From positions 930,001 through 994,000 of the forward strand of contig NZ_JAULSA010000001.1 in the NCBI RefSeq assembly GCF_030518235.1: a stretch of DNA of 64,000 nt, in the 5' to 3' direction. Within the stretch, counting starts at the first letter, position 1; every line of letters begins with the position of its first letter. Positions 33,681-43,117 of this stretch are shown here, piece after piece. The stretch comes from Saccharibacillus sp. CPCC 101409. GTDB taxonomy: Bacteria > Bacillota > Bacilli > Paenibacillales > Paenibacillaceae. Position numbers and translations under genes: made by a program. The notes below the pieces were generated by a model, which had not been told where the DNA came from, made no database searches, and saw only the letters and a list, made by a program, of their open reading frames with translations.

Positions 33681-35260
33681 AGCTGGTTCTGGTGGACGAC
33701 GAGAAAGGCATTGTGGAAGGACTCAAAAAAATGATCGGCCGCTACCTCCCGGACTGCCGTATTGTCGGCACCGCTTATAACGGCGAAGACGGGTTCAAGC
33801 TGGTACAGAAAAAGCGGCCGGATATCGTGATTACCGATATCCGCATGCCGCAGTCCGACGGTCTGGATATGATCAAAAGACTGAAAGAAGCGGGCAGCCA
33901 GGCGAAATTTATTCTGCTGAGCGGATACGCCGATTTCGAATATGCCCGGACGGGCATTCAGCTCGGCGTCAAATTCTATATCAACAAGCCGGTGGAAGAA
34001 GAAGAGCTGCGCGACAGCGTAAACCAGGTTGCCAGAGATATCCTGACCGAGCGGTCGAAGCTGCGGGAAATAGACGATCTGAAAGAGGAAGCCCTCAGCC
34101 GGATGCAGGAAAATCTGCTTAGCGATATTCTGGACAACGGTCTCGACGACGAAGCGCATCTGGCAGAAGTGCTGCAAAGCGCGAATATTCAAACGGAAGG
34201 CATCCGGTTCGTATGCGCGCTGATTGAGTTCGGCGAGATACCGGGATCTTCGAAAGACTTTGGCTTCAAGCCGGCGCTGGACGAAATTTCTGAGGCTTTG
34301 AAGCGCTATGGGGCGGTTTACCGGATACGCCGCTCAATGTCGCAGATCGCCGTCGTTATTGCTCATGAGGGAACGGCGGGATACGCGGATATCGTCCTGG
34401 CGATTCGGGGGCTGAAAAAGACGCTGAACGCACAGGCCGGACGTCCGGTTACAATCGGGATCGGAACGTTCCGCGAAGGCGCGGCGGGGATCGGACAGTC
34501 TTTCGAAGAAGCCCGCTATGCGCTCAGCCACAAAGTCGTCAGAGGGGAAGGAACCGTGATCCCTTACCCGGAAACGGCGCACGCGGCCGAGGAGATTTAC
34601 TCAGTGCCGCAGGAACCGATCGGCCGCCTGGAAGCCGGGCTCGACAATTTGAACGAAGCGGAATGCGTGAGCGCCGTCCGGGAGATTTTTCGCAATATGC
34701 AGAAGCAGAGCGGCATGAGCCCGCGCGAACTCCAGCTTCAATGCCTGAATATTCTGCTGCTGAGCGTGCGCAAGATGTCGTTCCAGCAGCTTCAGCAGAA
34801 CGATATCCTGGGACGCCGCATTTTATCGCTGGAAGGAATTTCGAGCTTTAGCACCTTGGAGAGTCTGGAGACGTGGATGATCGAGGTGATCGGAAGCATT
34901 CTCGCTTTCAAGACGAAGCACCGCATTCCGCGCAAAAAAGATATTATCGCCGAGGTCAAGGAGTACGTCTTGCTGCATTACGGCGAAGCAATCACGCTGG
35001 CCGACCTGGCATCGCGCTTTTTTATCAGTCCCTATTATTTGAGCCAGCTGTTCAAGCAGAAGACGGGGGAAACGTATATCAATTTTCTGGGGCGGGTGAG
35101 GGTCGAGCGGGCGAAGGAACTGCTGGAGAAAACGGATCTGAAAGTGTACGAGATCTGCGCGGAAGTCGGGTATTCGGACACGCAGCATTTTGCACGGCTG
35201 TTCGAGAAACTGACCGGCCTCAAACCGAGCGAATATCGCAGAAGCCGACTGCGCATTTGA
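33677..35260 (+). CDS. YesN-type response regulator with AraC DNA-binding domain
   Basis: A 527-residue regulator. The receiver (1-120) has DDE at 7-9 and phospho-acceptor Asp54 (IVITDIRMPQSDG). A ~280-residue linker precedes the AraC double HTH at the C-terminus (ITLADLASRFFISPYYLSQLF; LKVYEICAEVGYSDTQHFARLF). GGAGGGG lies upstream of the ATG, which overlaps the kinase stop. It probably autoregulates and drives the permease operon at 36.9 kb through the shared upstream element. It converges, with a 14-base gap, on a TetR gene. Confidence 0.94.
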   Translation: MKLVLVDDEKGIVEGLKKMIGRYLPDCRIVGTAYNGEDGFKLVQKKRPDIVITDIRMPQSDGLDMIKRLKEAGSQAKFILLSGYADFEYARTGIQLGVKFYINKPVEEEELRDSVNQVARDILTERSKLREIDDLKEEALSRMQENLLSDILDNGLDDEAHLAEVLQSANIQTEGIRFVCALIEFGEIPGSSKDFGFKPALDEISEALKRYGAVYRIRRSMSQIAVVIAHEGTAGYADIVLAIRGLKKTLNAQAGRPVTIGIGTFREGAAGIGQSFEEARYALSHKVVRGEGTVIPYPETAHAAEEIYSVPQEPIGRLEAGLDNLNEAECVSAVREIFRNMQKQSGMSPRELQLQCLNILLLSVRKMSFQQLQQNDILGRRILSLEGISSFSTLESLETWMIEVIGSILAFKTKHRIPRKKDIIAEVKEYVLLHYGEAITLADLASRFFISPYYLSQLFKQKTGETYINFLGRVRVERAKELLEKTDLKVYEICAEVGYSDTQHFARLFEKLTGLKPSEYRRSRLRI

Positions 35261-35274
35261 GGAAACCGAGAACC

Positions 35275-35814
35275 TTACCGGTATATCGTGTCGAACGCCG
35301 ATTCGATCCGCTGCTGGATATCGAACGCTCCGCGCTCGAATTTCCAGCGGACGATAATGCCGATCATGGCGGCGGCGAAAGCGTCGATCAGTTCCCGGCC
35401 GGATTGATCGGAGCGGATCTCTCCTTCGGCGATCGCCCGGTCGATCAGCGCGATCGAAGGCGATTCCTCGTCGAAATACGTATGGAAGTGCCTGCCTTCA
35501 AGCTCGAACTCCGCCGTCAGGACATGATACATCAGGTCGTGGCCGATCTCCGCCAGCATACGGGCGTAATCCAGCGCGTGCTTGCGCAGAGTTTGCTTGC
35601 CGGAGTCCAGGCTTCCGTCCAGCGAGATGCTCGCTTTGACGCGGGAAGCGAACCAGTACAGCAGCAGCGCATTCTTGCTGTCGAAATGATGATAGAACGA
35701 GCCGCGCGTTACGCCCAGCCTGCCGCAGATCATGTTGATGCTGATATTCTCGTAGCCGGATTCCCGGAACATGCCGATCGCTTCTTCGCACATTTTATCT
35801 TTCGTCGTTATCAT
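35275..35814 (-). CDS. TetR/AcrR family transcriptional regulator
   Basis: A 179-residue repressor. The HTH is GYENISINMICGRLGVTRGSFYHHFDSKNALLLYW. The C-terminal domain is helical with a ligand pocket of unknown specificity. The start ATG 35814 has GGAGGGCG upstream; the frame continues further upstream, but through the terminator palindrome. It lies immediately downstream of an SDR gene on the same strand. It probably regulates that gene through the palindrome at 36759. Confidence 0.9.
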   Translation of the reverse strand: MITTKDKMCEEAIGMFRESGYENISINMICGRLGVTRGSFYHHFDSKNALLLYWFASRVKASISLDGSLDSGKQTLRKHALDYARMLAEIGHDLMYHVLTAEFELEGRHFHTYFDEESPSIALIDRAIAEGEIRSDQSGRELIDAFAAAMIGIIVRWKFERGAFDIQQRIESAFDTIYR

Positions 35815-35837
35815 TTTTCTTCGCCCTCCAGCCGAGA

Positions 35838-35896
35838 TTCTCCAACAGAAATTATAGCATACACAAAAATAACTTCCGGCGCCGGAAGTTATTTTT
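35838..35896 (-). promoter_or_regulatory. 32-bp perfect palindrome and tetR promoter
   Basis: 35865-35896 is a perfect 32-bp inverted repeat (half-site AACTTCCGGC with A5T outside). As RNA it is a strong intrinsic terminator for the upstream SDR gene (GC stem, T run). As DNA it abuts a minus-strand TATAAT (35857-35852) and overlaps the -35 position of the tetR promoter, so it could also be the TetR operator. Confidence 0.7.
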
Positions 35897-35926
35897 ATTT
35901 GCCTTATTCGGTTGGCTTCGGCGCTT

Positions 35927-36736
35927 TTATTCCAGGATTCCGGTGTCCGCCCATTGGGTCGGCGTGATCTTGCCCGCGCTCGAACCGGCGTCGACCGGGA
36001 TAGCGGCGCCGCTGACATAACGGGCCAGATCGGAAGCCAGGAACAAGGAGAGATAACCGATTTCCCGCGGATCGCCGAGTCTTCCGTTCGGGGAGAAGAC
36101 TTTGGCAAATTCGTTTATGGCTTCCTCGGGCGCCTGGCCCCAGATGGACGTCCGGAACGTTCCGGGGCAGATCGCGTTGACCGTAATGTTGTGGGCGGCA
36201 TAATCGAGCGCCGCGCTCTTGGTCAGGCCGACCACGCCGTGCTTGGCCGAAGCGTACAGCGCCATGGAGCTGTTGCCCATGATTCCCGCCTGCGACGCGA
36301 TATTGACGATGAACCCGCCTGCGGATTTAGACTTGAGGATCGCCTGCACGGCGAATTTGATACCCAGAAATACGCCTTTCAGATCGACGGCGAGCACCCG
36401 GTCGAGCTCGGCGACGGAATATTCGTGCGCGGGCCTTGCGTCGGCGGCGATCCCGGCGTTGTTCACCAGTCCGTCCAGCCGTCCGTAGGTTTGCACGGCG
36501 TAATCGACCAACTGCTCAACCTCGGTTTCGCTGCTGACATCCGCTTTGAAGAAAGAAGCTTCTTTGCCGTCCGCCTTGAGTTCTTCGACAAAAGCCCGCC
36601 CTTTGCCGGTATCGATATCGGACACGACCACCTTCATGCCATTGTCCGCGTAGCACTGCGCAATCGCTTTGCCCAGCCCGTCCGCCGCGCCCGTTACGAT
36701 CGCGACTTTGCCCTGCACGCTTGTGAAATCCGTCAT
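35927..36736 (-). CDS. Short-chain dehydrogenase/reductase (SDR)
   Basis: A 269-residue classical SDR. The cofactor motif is TGAADGLG (TGxxxGxG), with an Asp after the second strand (VVSDID) that favours NAD(H). NNAG is present, as are the catalytic Ser (NIASQAG) and YASAK (YxxxK). The C-terminal PVDAGSSAG is the standard end. It oxidises or reduces an alcohol/ketone substrate that cannot be named. GGAGGG SD. It is next to a TetR regulator and preceded by a TetR-like operator. Confidence 0.92.
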   Translation of the reverse strand: MTDFTSVQGKVAIVTGAADGLGKAIAQCYADNGMKVVVSDIDTGKGRAFVEELKADGKEASFFKADVSSETEVEQLVDYAVQTYGRLDGLVNNAGIAADARPAHEYSVAELDRVLAVDLKGVFLGIKFAVQAILKSKSAGGFIVNIASQAGIMGNSSMALYASAKHGVVGLTKSAALDYAAHNITVNAICPGTFRTSIWGQAPEEAINEFAKVFSPNGRLGDPREIGYLSLFLASDLARYVSGAAIPVDAGSSAGKITPTQWADTGILE

Positions 36737-36758
36737 CCAAATCCCTCCTGTTCAAATA

Positions 36759-36778
36759 AAACATACATGTGTATGTTT
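36759..36778 (-). promoter_or_regulatory. Candidate TetR operator upstream of SDR
   Basis: Inverted repeat AAACATACA-TG-TGTATGTTT, with 9-bp arms, 23 bases before the SDR start. Length and form fit a TetR-family operator. The neighbouring tetR at 35275 is the natural candidate. Confidence 0.65.
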
Positions 36779-36851
36779 AGGATTGTAGAACGCCGCCGCC
36801 GAGGTTGTCAAGGCCGCTTTAATCGGAGCGCACAGCCGCCGCATTCCCTCA

Positions 36852-36935
36852 AAAATGACCGGGTAGGAACTTAAAAACGACCGATTGAGAGGGATTCTTC
36901 CGGATCGTATAGTGTTATTGAAAGCGGATTCAATA
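36852..36935 (+). promoter_or_regulatory. Promoter of second sugar operon with shared upstream element
   Basis: The block AAAATG-AC-CGGGTA-GGAAC-TTAAAA begins at 36852, TATAGT is at 36908-36913, and TGAAAGCGGATTCA (36919-36932) follows. These align with the promoter at 31661-31740 (upstream block to -10: 56 versus 55 bp). Confidence 0.55.
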
Positions 36936-36959
36936 CAGGGATTTCAAGGGGGGAACGAT

Positions 36960-37865
36960 TTGCAGTCACATTCGCTGCATCGGATGAAGGTATACTGGCC
37001 GCTGTACGTCATGGCGGTTCCGGGCATGCTATTTCTGATCGTATTCAAATTTATTCCGTTGGCCGGTTCCGTAATCGCATTCAAAGACTACTCGGTCTTT
37101 CGGGGATTTATCGACAGTCCCTGGGTAGGTTTCAAACATTTCGGCACATTGATTCATCATCCGGATTTCCTGCGGGTGTTCACAAACACGCTGCTGCTGG
37201 GCGGGTTCAAGCTGTTCCTGGTTTTCCCGGTGCCCGTGCTGCTGGCGCTGATGATCAACGAAATTCGGAAAGCGGCGCTCAAAAAGGGGATTCAGACCGC
37301 GCTGTATATCCCGCATTTTCTGTCCTGGGTTATTATCGGCGGAATTCTGTTCGACTTCTTCTCGCTAAGCGGGCTGTTCAATATCATTCTCGGATGGTTT
37401 GGACACGATCCGGTACTGGGCATGCAGGAGAGTTCGTATTTCCGGCCCGTGTTCATTCTGGCATCCATCTGGAAAGACGCCGGCTGGGGAACGGTGGTCT
37501 ATATGGCCGCAATTAGCGCCATCGATCCCCAACTGTACGAATCGGCCATGATTGACGGAGCGTCGAAATTCCGGCAGATTCGCCATATTACTTTTCCGAT
37601 TCTGCTGCCTACGGTCCTGATCCTGTTCCTGCTCGAAATCGGGAATTTCCTCGACCTGGGCTTCGATCCGGTGTACAACCTACTCACTCCGATGACCTAC
37701 AACGTGGGCGATATCCTGGATACGTACGTGTTCCGCACAGGCATTCAGCAGGGACAGTACAGCTTCGCTACCGCAGTCGGGTTGTTCCAATCCGTGATCG
37801 GATTCGCCATGGTCTATACCTTCAACAGGATTTCGAGAAAAGTTTCGGACGGGGGGCTCTGGTAA
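36960..37865 (+). CDS. ABC transporter permease, LplB-like
   Basis: A 301-residue permease with six helices. It contains PLYVMAVPGMLFLIVFKFIP at the N-terminus and the EAA loop YESAMIDGASKFRQIRHITFPIL. The start is TTG 36960, set by AAGGGGGGAA just upstream; an upstream ATG at 36885 lies before the promoter -10. Its stop overlaps the next ATG by one base. It is the first gene of the second oligosaccharide importer, which also lacks a local ATPase. Confidence 0.93.
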   Translation: MQSHSLHRMKVYWPLYVMAVPGMLFLIVFKFIPLAGSVIAFKDYSVFRGFIDSPWVGFKHFGTLIHHPDFLRVFTNTLLLGGFKLFLVFPVPVLLALMINEIRKAALKKGIQTALYIPHFLSWVIIGGILFDFFSLSGLFNIILGWFGHDPVLGMQESSYFRPVFILASIWKDAGWGTVVYMAAISAIDPQLYESAMIDGASKFRQIRHITFPILLPTVLILFLLEIGNFLDLGFDPVYNLLTPMTYNVGDILDTYVFRTGIQQGQYSFATAVGLFQSVIGFAMVYTFNRISRKVSDGGLW

Positions 37866-38737
37866 TGATTGCCGAATCGAGAAATGAAAAAATATTTTCC
37901 GCGACGATTACGATCCTGCTTATTCTCTTTTCCGTGATTGCGCTGGTTCCGCTGCTGTCCGTCGTTGCCACTTCGTTCAGTTCCAAATCGGCCGTGGATA
38001 TGAATACGGTGACGCTGTGGCCCAGACAGTTTACGCTGGACTCCTGGAAATACATGATCGACCGTCCCGATCTGTGGCGATCGTTCTTCCTAACACTGGT
38101 CACGACGCTGGTCGGGACGGTACTCGCGCTGCTCATGACCGCTCTGTTCGCTTACCCGCTGTCGAAGAAGGAATTCCGTTGGGGATCGGTCGTTATGGTA
38201 GCCGTCGTCATCGCGATGATCTTCAAAGCGCCGATCGTGCCGTACTTTCTGACGGTGCGCGGCATCGGTCTGTACGACAATCCGCTGGTGCTGGTGCTTC
38301 CGCATATCTTGAATCCGTTCAACCTGATTATTATGCGTACCTTCTTCAAGCAGTTCTCCAAAGAGCTGGAGGAAGCTGCGATGCTGGAGGGCTGCGGATA
38401 TTTCCGGATGCTGTTCCAGTTCGTGCTGCCGCTGTCCAAAGCCGTGCTGGCAACGCTTGCCCTGTTCTACGGCGTCGTGCTGTGGAATCAGTTCCAACAT
38501 CCGCTGTTCTTCCTGCAGAATCCGGACTGGTTCCCGCTGCAAATCAAGATCCGCCAATTTATCACCGACGACAGCGTGATTATGTCGGGCGCCGCTTCCA
38601 CGGCCGCATTGAATTACAACGAGCGGACGCTGCGGGCGACCACGGTTATTTTCGCCATTATCCCGATTATCGCGGTGTACCCGTTCCTGCAAAAGTATTT
38701 TGTCAAAGGCGCCATGATCGGTTCCGTCAAAGGCTGA
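37865..38737 (+). CDS. ABC transporter permease, YtcP-like
   Basis: A 290-residue second permease. It has six helices and the EAA loop EEAAMLEGCGYFRMLFQFVLP. The C-terminal YPFLQKYFVKGAMIGSVKG is the YtcP/LplC ending. TAATG overlap with the preceding gene shows translational coupling. It pairs with the LplB-like partner and is fed by one or both of the paralogous binding proteins downstream. Confidence 0.94.
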   Translation: MIAESRNEKIFSATITILLILFSVIALVPLLSVVATSFSSKSAVDMNTVTLWPRQFTLDSWKYMIDRPDLWRSFFLTLVTTLVGTVLALLMTALFAYPLSKKEFRWGSVVMVAVVIAMIFKAPIVPYFLTVRGIGLYDNPLVLVLPHILNPFNLIIMRTFFKQFSKELEEAAMLEGCGYFRMLFQFVLPLSKAVLATLALFYGVVLWNQFQHPLFFLQNPDWFPLQIKIRQFITDDSVIMSGAASTAALNYNERTLRATTVIFAIIPIIAVYPFLQKYFVKGAMIGSVKG

Positions 38738-38792
38738 GGGTTAGCGGTCTCCAGAACGTTTGCACGCAAATGAATAGGAGGGGGAAAAGAAA

Positions 38793-40370
38793 ATGAAACT
38801 CAAAAAGATGGGAATGCTGCTGGCATCAGGCATGCTGGCGTCGGGGCTGCTCGCAGGCTGCGGCGGCAAAGATGCGTCGGATACAGCCGCGCCCGCCGGC
38901 CAGGATCGGAGCGCAAGCGGCGACCAGGTCGTCGACGTGGAGGTCTGGGGCACGAATATCGGCTACAAGCCGGTTGAGAAAAGCAGCAAGCTGTATGAAT
39001 TTTATAAAGAAAAGCTCGGCGTGGGCGTGATTAATCCTTATGTGGAATGGAACGGCGGCACCAATTACCTCAATCAGCTCAATCTGAAGATTGCCGCCAA
39101 CGAAATGCCGGATCTGTTTGTGCCGCAGCAGGGGATCGAAGACAATCTGGCCAAGAACGGCGCGATCGCCGACCTGACCGACCTGCTCCCCGAATACGCG
39201 CCGAACGTCTGGTCCGCGATTCCGGAAGACATCTGGAAAGTCGTCAAAGCGAACGATCCGACCGGCCAGGGCCGCATTTACTATATCCCTAACGTTGTGG
39301 AATACGGCCGATACGCCAGCATGATTCGCCAGGACTGGCTCGATAAGCTGGGCTTGAAGATGCCGACCACGCAGGACGAATACGTCAAAGTGCTGGAAGC
39401 GTTCCGCGACCGGGACCCCAACGGCAACGGGCAAAAAGACGAAATTCCGACCGGCGGCCGCGAAGAAGCGCGCTGGATGGATCATCTGTTCGCGATGTAC
39501 GGCGTCGCCATGTTTGAAGGCTATCCGGACTGGGACCTCTACAACGGCGAACTGACTTATTCGGCGACCACGCCGAATATGAAAGCGGCGCTGGAATTCA
39601 TCGCCAAGCTGTACAAGGAAGGTCTGATCGACAAAGAATCGCTGCTCAACACCAAAGACAAATGGGACGGCAAGATCCAATCCGACAAAGTTGGAAACTA
39701 CTTCCACTGGGTGGAGCAGGGAAACCTGATCTTCGAGAACCTGGAGAAAAGCACAGGCGTCAAAGCCGAATTCGCCGTGATGCCCGTACCGAAAGTCGAA
39801 GGGTACGACGGCTTCTACACGATGAAGAAATTCGCTTCCCCGCTGTGGGTCGTGAAAAACAACAAAGACCAGGAGAAGCTCCAGGCTACGCTGAAACTGC
39901 TCAACAACGTGTACGACAAAAAGAACTGGAAAGACCTGTACCTCGGCGTGGAAGGCATGCACTACACGATGAAAGACGGCAAAGCGGTCAAGCTGCCGGA
40001 CGACAAAAGCACGCAGGAAAACCAGATCCTTAACCCGGCGACCAGCGTATCCACGCTGGATATGAGCGTCGAATTGTTCAACGAAACGGCGTCGGCGGAC
40101 AACAAATGGGCGATCGACCAGGTGACGCGGAACATGGAAGAAGCGCAGAAATACGCCAAAGCGATCGCCGGCGACGGCCTGCCCGCCAGCATTTACGAAG
40201 GCTACCCGGATATCAACAACCGGACCCTGTACGCAGAATACGCGACCAAGATTATTCTCGGCCAGTATCCGATCGACAAGTTCGACGAGTTCGTGGAGAA
40301 GTGGAACAAATCCGGCGGCGAAGAAGTGACGAAGCGGGCCAGAGAGTGGTACGCGAAAGTGCAGCAGTAA
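38793..40370 (+). CDS. ABC transporter extracellular sugar-binding lipoprotein (paralog A)
   Basis: A 525-residue lipoprotein with lipobox LLAGC (Cys23). The LplA-type core has FYKEKLGVGVINPYVEWNGG, QQGIEDNLAKNGAIADLTDL, DPNGNGQKDEIPTGGREEARW and YPIDKFDEFVEKWNKSGGEEV. It is very similar to the protein at 43207-44787, including an identical 134-nt DNA run, so the two arose by duplication. It captures oligosaccharide for the permeases encoded just upstream. GGAGGGGG SD. Confidence 0.93.
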   Translation: MKLKKMGMLLASGMLASGLLAGCGGKDASDTAAPAGQDRSASGDQVVDVEVWGTNIGYKPVEKSSKLYEFYKEKLGVGVINPYVEWNGGTNYLNQLNLKIAANEMPDLFVPQQGIEDNLAKNGAIADLTDLLPEYAPNVWSAIPEDIWKVVKANDPTGQGRIYYIPNVVEYGRYASMIRQDWLDKLGLKMPTTQDEYVKVLEAFRDRDPNGNGQKDEIPTGGREEARWMDHLFAMYGVAMFEGYPDWDLYNGELTYSATTPNMKAALEFIAKLYKEGLIDKESLLNTKDKWDGKIQSDKVGNYFHWVEQGNLIFENLEKSTGVKAEFAVMPVPKVEGYDGFYTMKKFASPLWVVKNNKDQEKLQATLKLLNNVYDKKNWKDLYLGVEGMHYTMKDGKAVKLPDDKSTQENQILNPATSVSTLDMSVELFNETASADNKWAIDQVTRNMEEAQKYAKAIAGDGLPASIYEGYPDINNRTLYAEYATKIILGQYPIDKFDEFVEKWNKSGGEEVTKRAREWYAKVQQ

Positions 40371-40394
40371 AGTCCGGCGGGAAAAGGAGCGGTT

Positions 40395-43100
40395 ATGACG
40401 ACAGAACGATTGAAGCAGGTGCTGGGCGGAGAAGAAGACAACTATATTCTGCCTTTCCTGTGGCAGCACGGCGAGGAAGAAGCGGCGATTCGCGAAGAAA
40501 TGGCCCGCGTGCACGAAGCGGGAATCGGCGCGGTCTGCGTGGAGTCGAGACCGCATCCGGACTTCCTCGGCCCCAAATGGTGGGCGGATATGGACGTCAT
40601 TATGGACGAAGCGCGCAGCCGGGGAATGAAGGTCTGGATTCTCGACGACGATCATTTCCCGACGGGGCGCGCCGGAGGCAAAGTGAAAGAAGCGCCCGAG
40701 GAGCTGCACCGGCTGTTCCTAGGCGAACGTTATATCGATACGCTCGGCCCGGCCCGGGGGACGTCGCTGCTGCTGGAGCCGCTGCTGCTGCGCGGGCTTA
40801 GGCCGACGATCTCGGAACGCGAACGCGCAAGCGGCGCGAACAATCTGGTTTCTGCCGTCGCGGTGCACCGCGATCCGAAGGACGGAAGGCTGCTCGGCGA
40901 AGCGCGGGACCTGACCGGTCTGGTGCGAGGCGGCGTCCTGTACTGGGATATTCCGGAAGGGTACTGGCGGATCTTTATCGTCTCGGAGAACCTGGGCGGC
41001 GGCAGCCGGGCGCAGGACGATTATCTGAATCCGCTGGACCGCGATTCGGTGAGGCTGCTTATCGATACGGTGTACGAAGCTTTCCACGAGCGCTATCGAA
41101 GCGACTTCGGGGAGACGCTTGCCGGATTCTTCTCGGACGAACCGGGGTTCTATAACGATCCCGCGACGTTCGACTTCGAATCGCGGCCGGGCAAGCCCGG
41201 CGTGCCGCTTCCGTGGAGCCGGGACGTGCCGCCCCTGCTCGAACGGGAACTGGGCGCAGGCTTCGAGCAGTCGCTGTATCTGCTGTGGGAAGACGCCGGC
41301 GAGCGATCGGACCGGGTCCGCTACGCTTATATGAATACGGTCAGCCGGCTGTACGCGGACAGCTTCTGCGACCAGATCGGGGACTGGTGCCGCGAGCGCG
41401 GCGTCGAGTATATCGGACATGTGCTCGAAGACAACAATGTGCACGCCCGGCTCGGCTCGGGCGCGGGGCATTTCTTCCGCTCGATGCGCGGTCAGGATAT
41501 GGCCGGCCTCGACGTCGTGCTGTGGCAGATTGTGCCGGGCTTCGACGAAGTGTCGTTCCGCCAGCCCACGGGAGAAACGGACAGCGAGTTTTTCCATTAC
41601 GGACTGGGCAAACTCGGGGCGTCCCTGGGGCATCTCGATGCCAGAAAGCGCGGGCGCACCATGTGCGAAGTGTACGGCGCATACGGCTGGGCCGAAGGGC
41701 TCAAGCTGATGAAATGGCTTACCGACCATATGCTGGTGCGTGGCGTGAACCATTTCGTGCCGCATGCTTTTACGCAGAAGCCTTATCCCGATCCGGACTG
41801 TCCGCCTCATCTGTACGCGAACGGCCGAAATCCGCAGTACCGGCATTACCGCTATCTGAACCGGTATATCAACCGGGTCGGCCACCTGATCTCCGGCGGG
41901 CGGCATGTCGCCCCGGCGGCCGTGCTGTACCACGCCGAAGCGGAGTGGTCCGGCGAAGCGATGTATGTCCAGCGGCCGGTCAAGATGCTGATGCAGAGAC
42001 AGATCGACTGCGACATCGTTCCCGCCGACCTGCTGCTGGAAGCGGCCGAAGTCCGGTCCGGCAGACTGCATCTGCATCCCGAAGACTTCGGATGCCTGGT
42101 TGTGCCGTATGCCGAAGCGCTGCCGGCGCTGCTGCTCCGGCGGCTGGTCGAATTCGCGGATTGGGGACTGGATATCCGCTTTGTGGACGGACTGCCGCTG
42201 CGCTCAAGCGAGGGAGCGGATGTGTCGGCCGAGCTGTCGGGTCTGGCCGCGCATCCGAGGGTCAAGCGGACAGGGCTGGACGAGCTGGCCGACGGACTGA
42301 TTGCCGACGGGCACCGCGACCTGAGCGTCGGCGGAGACGAACCGTATTTGAGGAATTACCGCTACCGGCACGACGGACTCGAAGTCCTGATGCTGTTCAA
42401 TGAAAGTCCGCAGCGGAAGATCGGGACGGAACTTACGCTGCCGGCAGACCTGCCGGGCGAGTGGTACGCTTACGACGCTTTCCTGAACCGGCTGACTTCG
42501 CCGGAATCGGCGGAGCGGGAAGGGCGGCGGACGCTGCGGCTTGTGCTGAGCCCGTACGAATCCCTTATTCTGCTGCAAGGGCCGGCGGTCGAGCAGGCGG
42601 CCGCAGAAGCGGGCCTCGGCGCGCCGCCGCCTGACGAAGTTTACGGCCGGGAAGCCGCGCCGGAGACAGCCCGGCTTGAAGGTGAATGGGCGGTCTCGAT
42701 CGCCGAATCGGAGCGATATCCGCAGTTTCGCCCGTGGGGCAGTCTGACGGAACCGGTGAATATGAACGGGCCGGAGCGCCTGCCGCATTTCTCGGGCACG
42801 TTCCGCTACGAGACGGAATTCGAATGGAACGCTCCGGCGGGCGGCGGGGCGGCGCTGGACCTGGGCGAAGTCTACGAGACGGCCGAGGTCTGGCTGAACG
42901 GCGAATACGCAGGTGTGCGCATCTGCCCGCCTTACCGGTTGGAGATCGGGAATCTGCTGCGGCCGGGCTCCAATACGCTGGCCGTGGAAGTCACGAATAC
43001 CCTGGTCAAGGAACGGCGCGATCTCCTGTCGGCTTTTGCGCAGCAGGAGCCGGGCGGACTGCTCGGTCCGGTCGCGATAAGCGCCCACGCGGCGCAATAA
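40395..43100 (+). CDS. Large glycoside hydrolase, GH106-like (putative alpha-L-rhamnosidase)
   Basis: A 901-residue cytoplasmic protein. The N-terminal half looks like a TIM barrel (AIREEMARVHEAGIGAVCVES, GMKVWILDDDHFPTG, GFFSDEPGFY, EYIGHVLEDN). The middle has a Rossmann/glutamine-amidotransferase-like segment, and the C-terminus a galactose-binding-like beta-sandwich (LGEVYETAEVWLNGEYAGV). This order, with acidic DEPG, recalls GH106 rhamnosidases and related unclassified hydrolases. It is 24 bases behind the binding-protein gene, so it acts on the imported sugar. Assignment to GH106 is tentative. Confidence 0.6.
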   Translation: MTTERLKQVLGGEEDNYILPFLWQHGEEEAAIREEMARVHEAGIGAVCVESRPHPDFLGPKWWADMDVIMDEARSRGMKVWILDDDHFPTGRAGGKVKEAPEELHRLFLGERYIDTLGPARGTSLLLEPLLLRGLRPTISERERASGANNLVSAVAVHRDPKDGRLLGEARDLTGLVRGGVLYWDIPEGYWRIFIVSENLGGGSRAQDDYLNPLDRDSVRLLIDTVYEAFHERYRSDFGETLAGFFSDEPGFYNDPATFDFESRPGKPGVPLPWSRDVPPLLERELGAGFEQSLYLLWEDAGERSDRVRYAYMNTVSRLYADSFCDQIGDWCRERGVEYIGHVLEDNNVHARLGSGAGHFFRSMRGQDMAGLDVVLWQIVPGFDEVSFRQPTGETDSEFFHYGLGKLGASLGHLDARKRGRTMCEVYGAYGWAEGLKLMKWLTDHMLVRGVNHFVPHAFTQKPYPDPDCPPHLYANGRNPQYRHYRYLNRYINRVGHLISGGRHVAPAAVLYHAEAEWSGEAMYVQRPVKMLMQRQIDCDIVPADLLLEAAEVRSGRLHLHPEDFGCLVVPYAEALPALLLRRLVEFADWGLDIRFVDGLPLRSSEGADVSAELSGLAAHPRVKRTGLDELADGLIADGHRDLSVGGDEPYLRNYRYRHDGLEVLMLFNESPQRKIGTELTLPADLPGEWYAYDAFLNRLTSPESAEREGRRTLRLVLSPYESLILLQGPAVEQAAAEAGLGAPPPDEVYGREAAPETARLEGEWAVSIAESERYPQFRPWGSLTEPVNMNGPERLPHFSGTFRYETEFEWNAPAGGGAALDLGEVYETAEVWLNGEYAGVRICPPYRLEIGNLLRPGSNTLAVEVTNTLVKERRDLLSAFAQQEPGGLLGPVAISAHAAQ

Positions 43101-43117
43101 ATCCAGACAGCGCGGTT

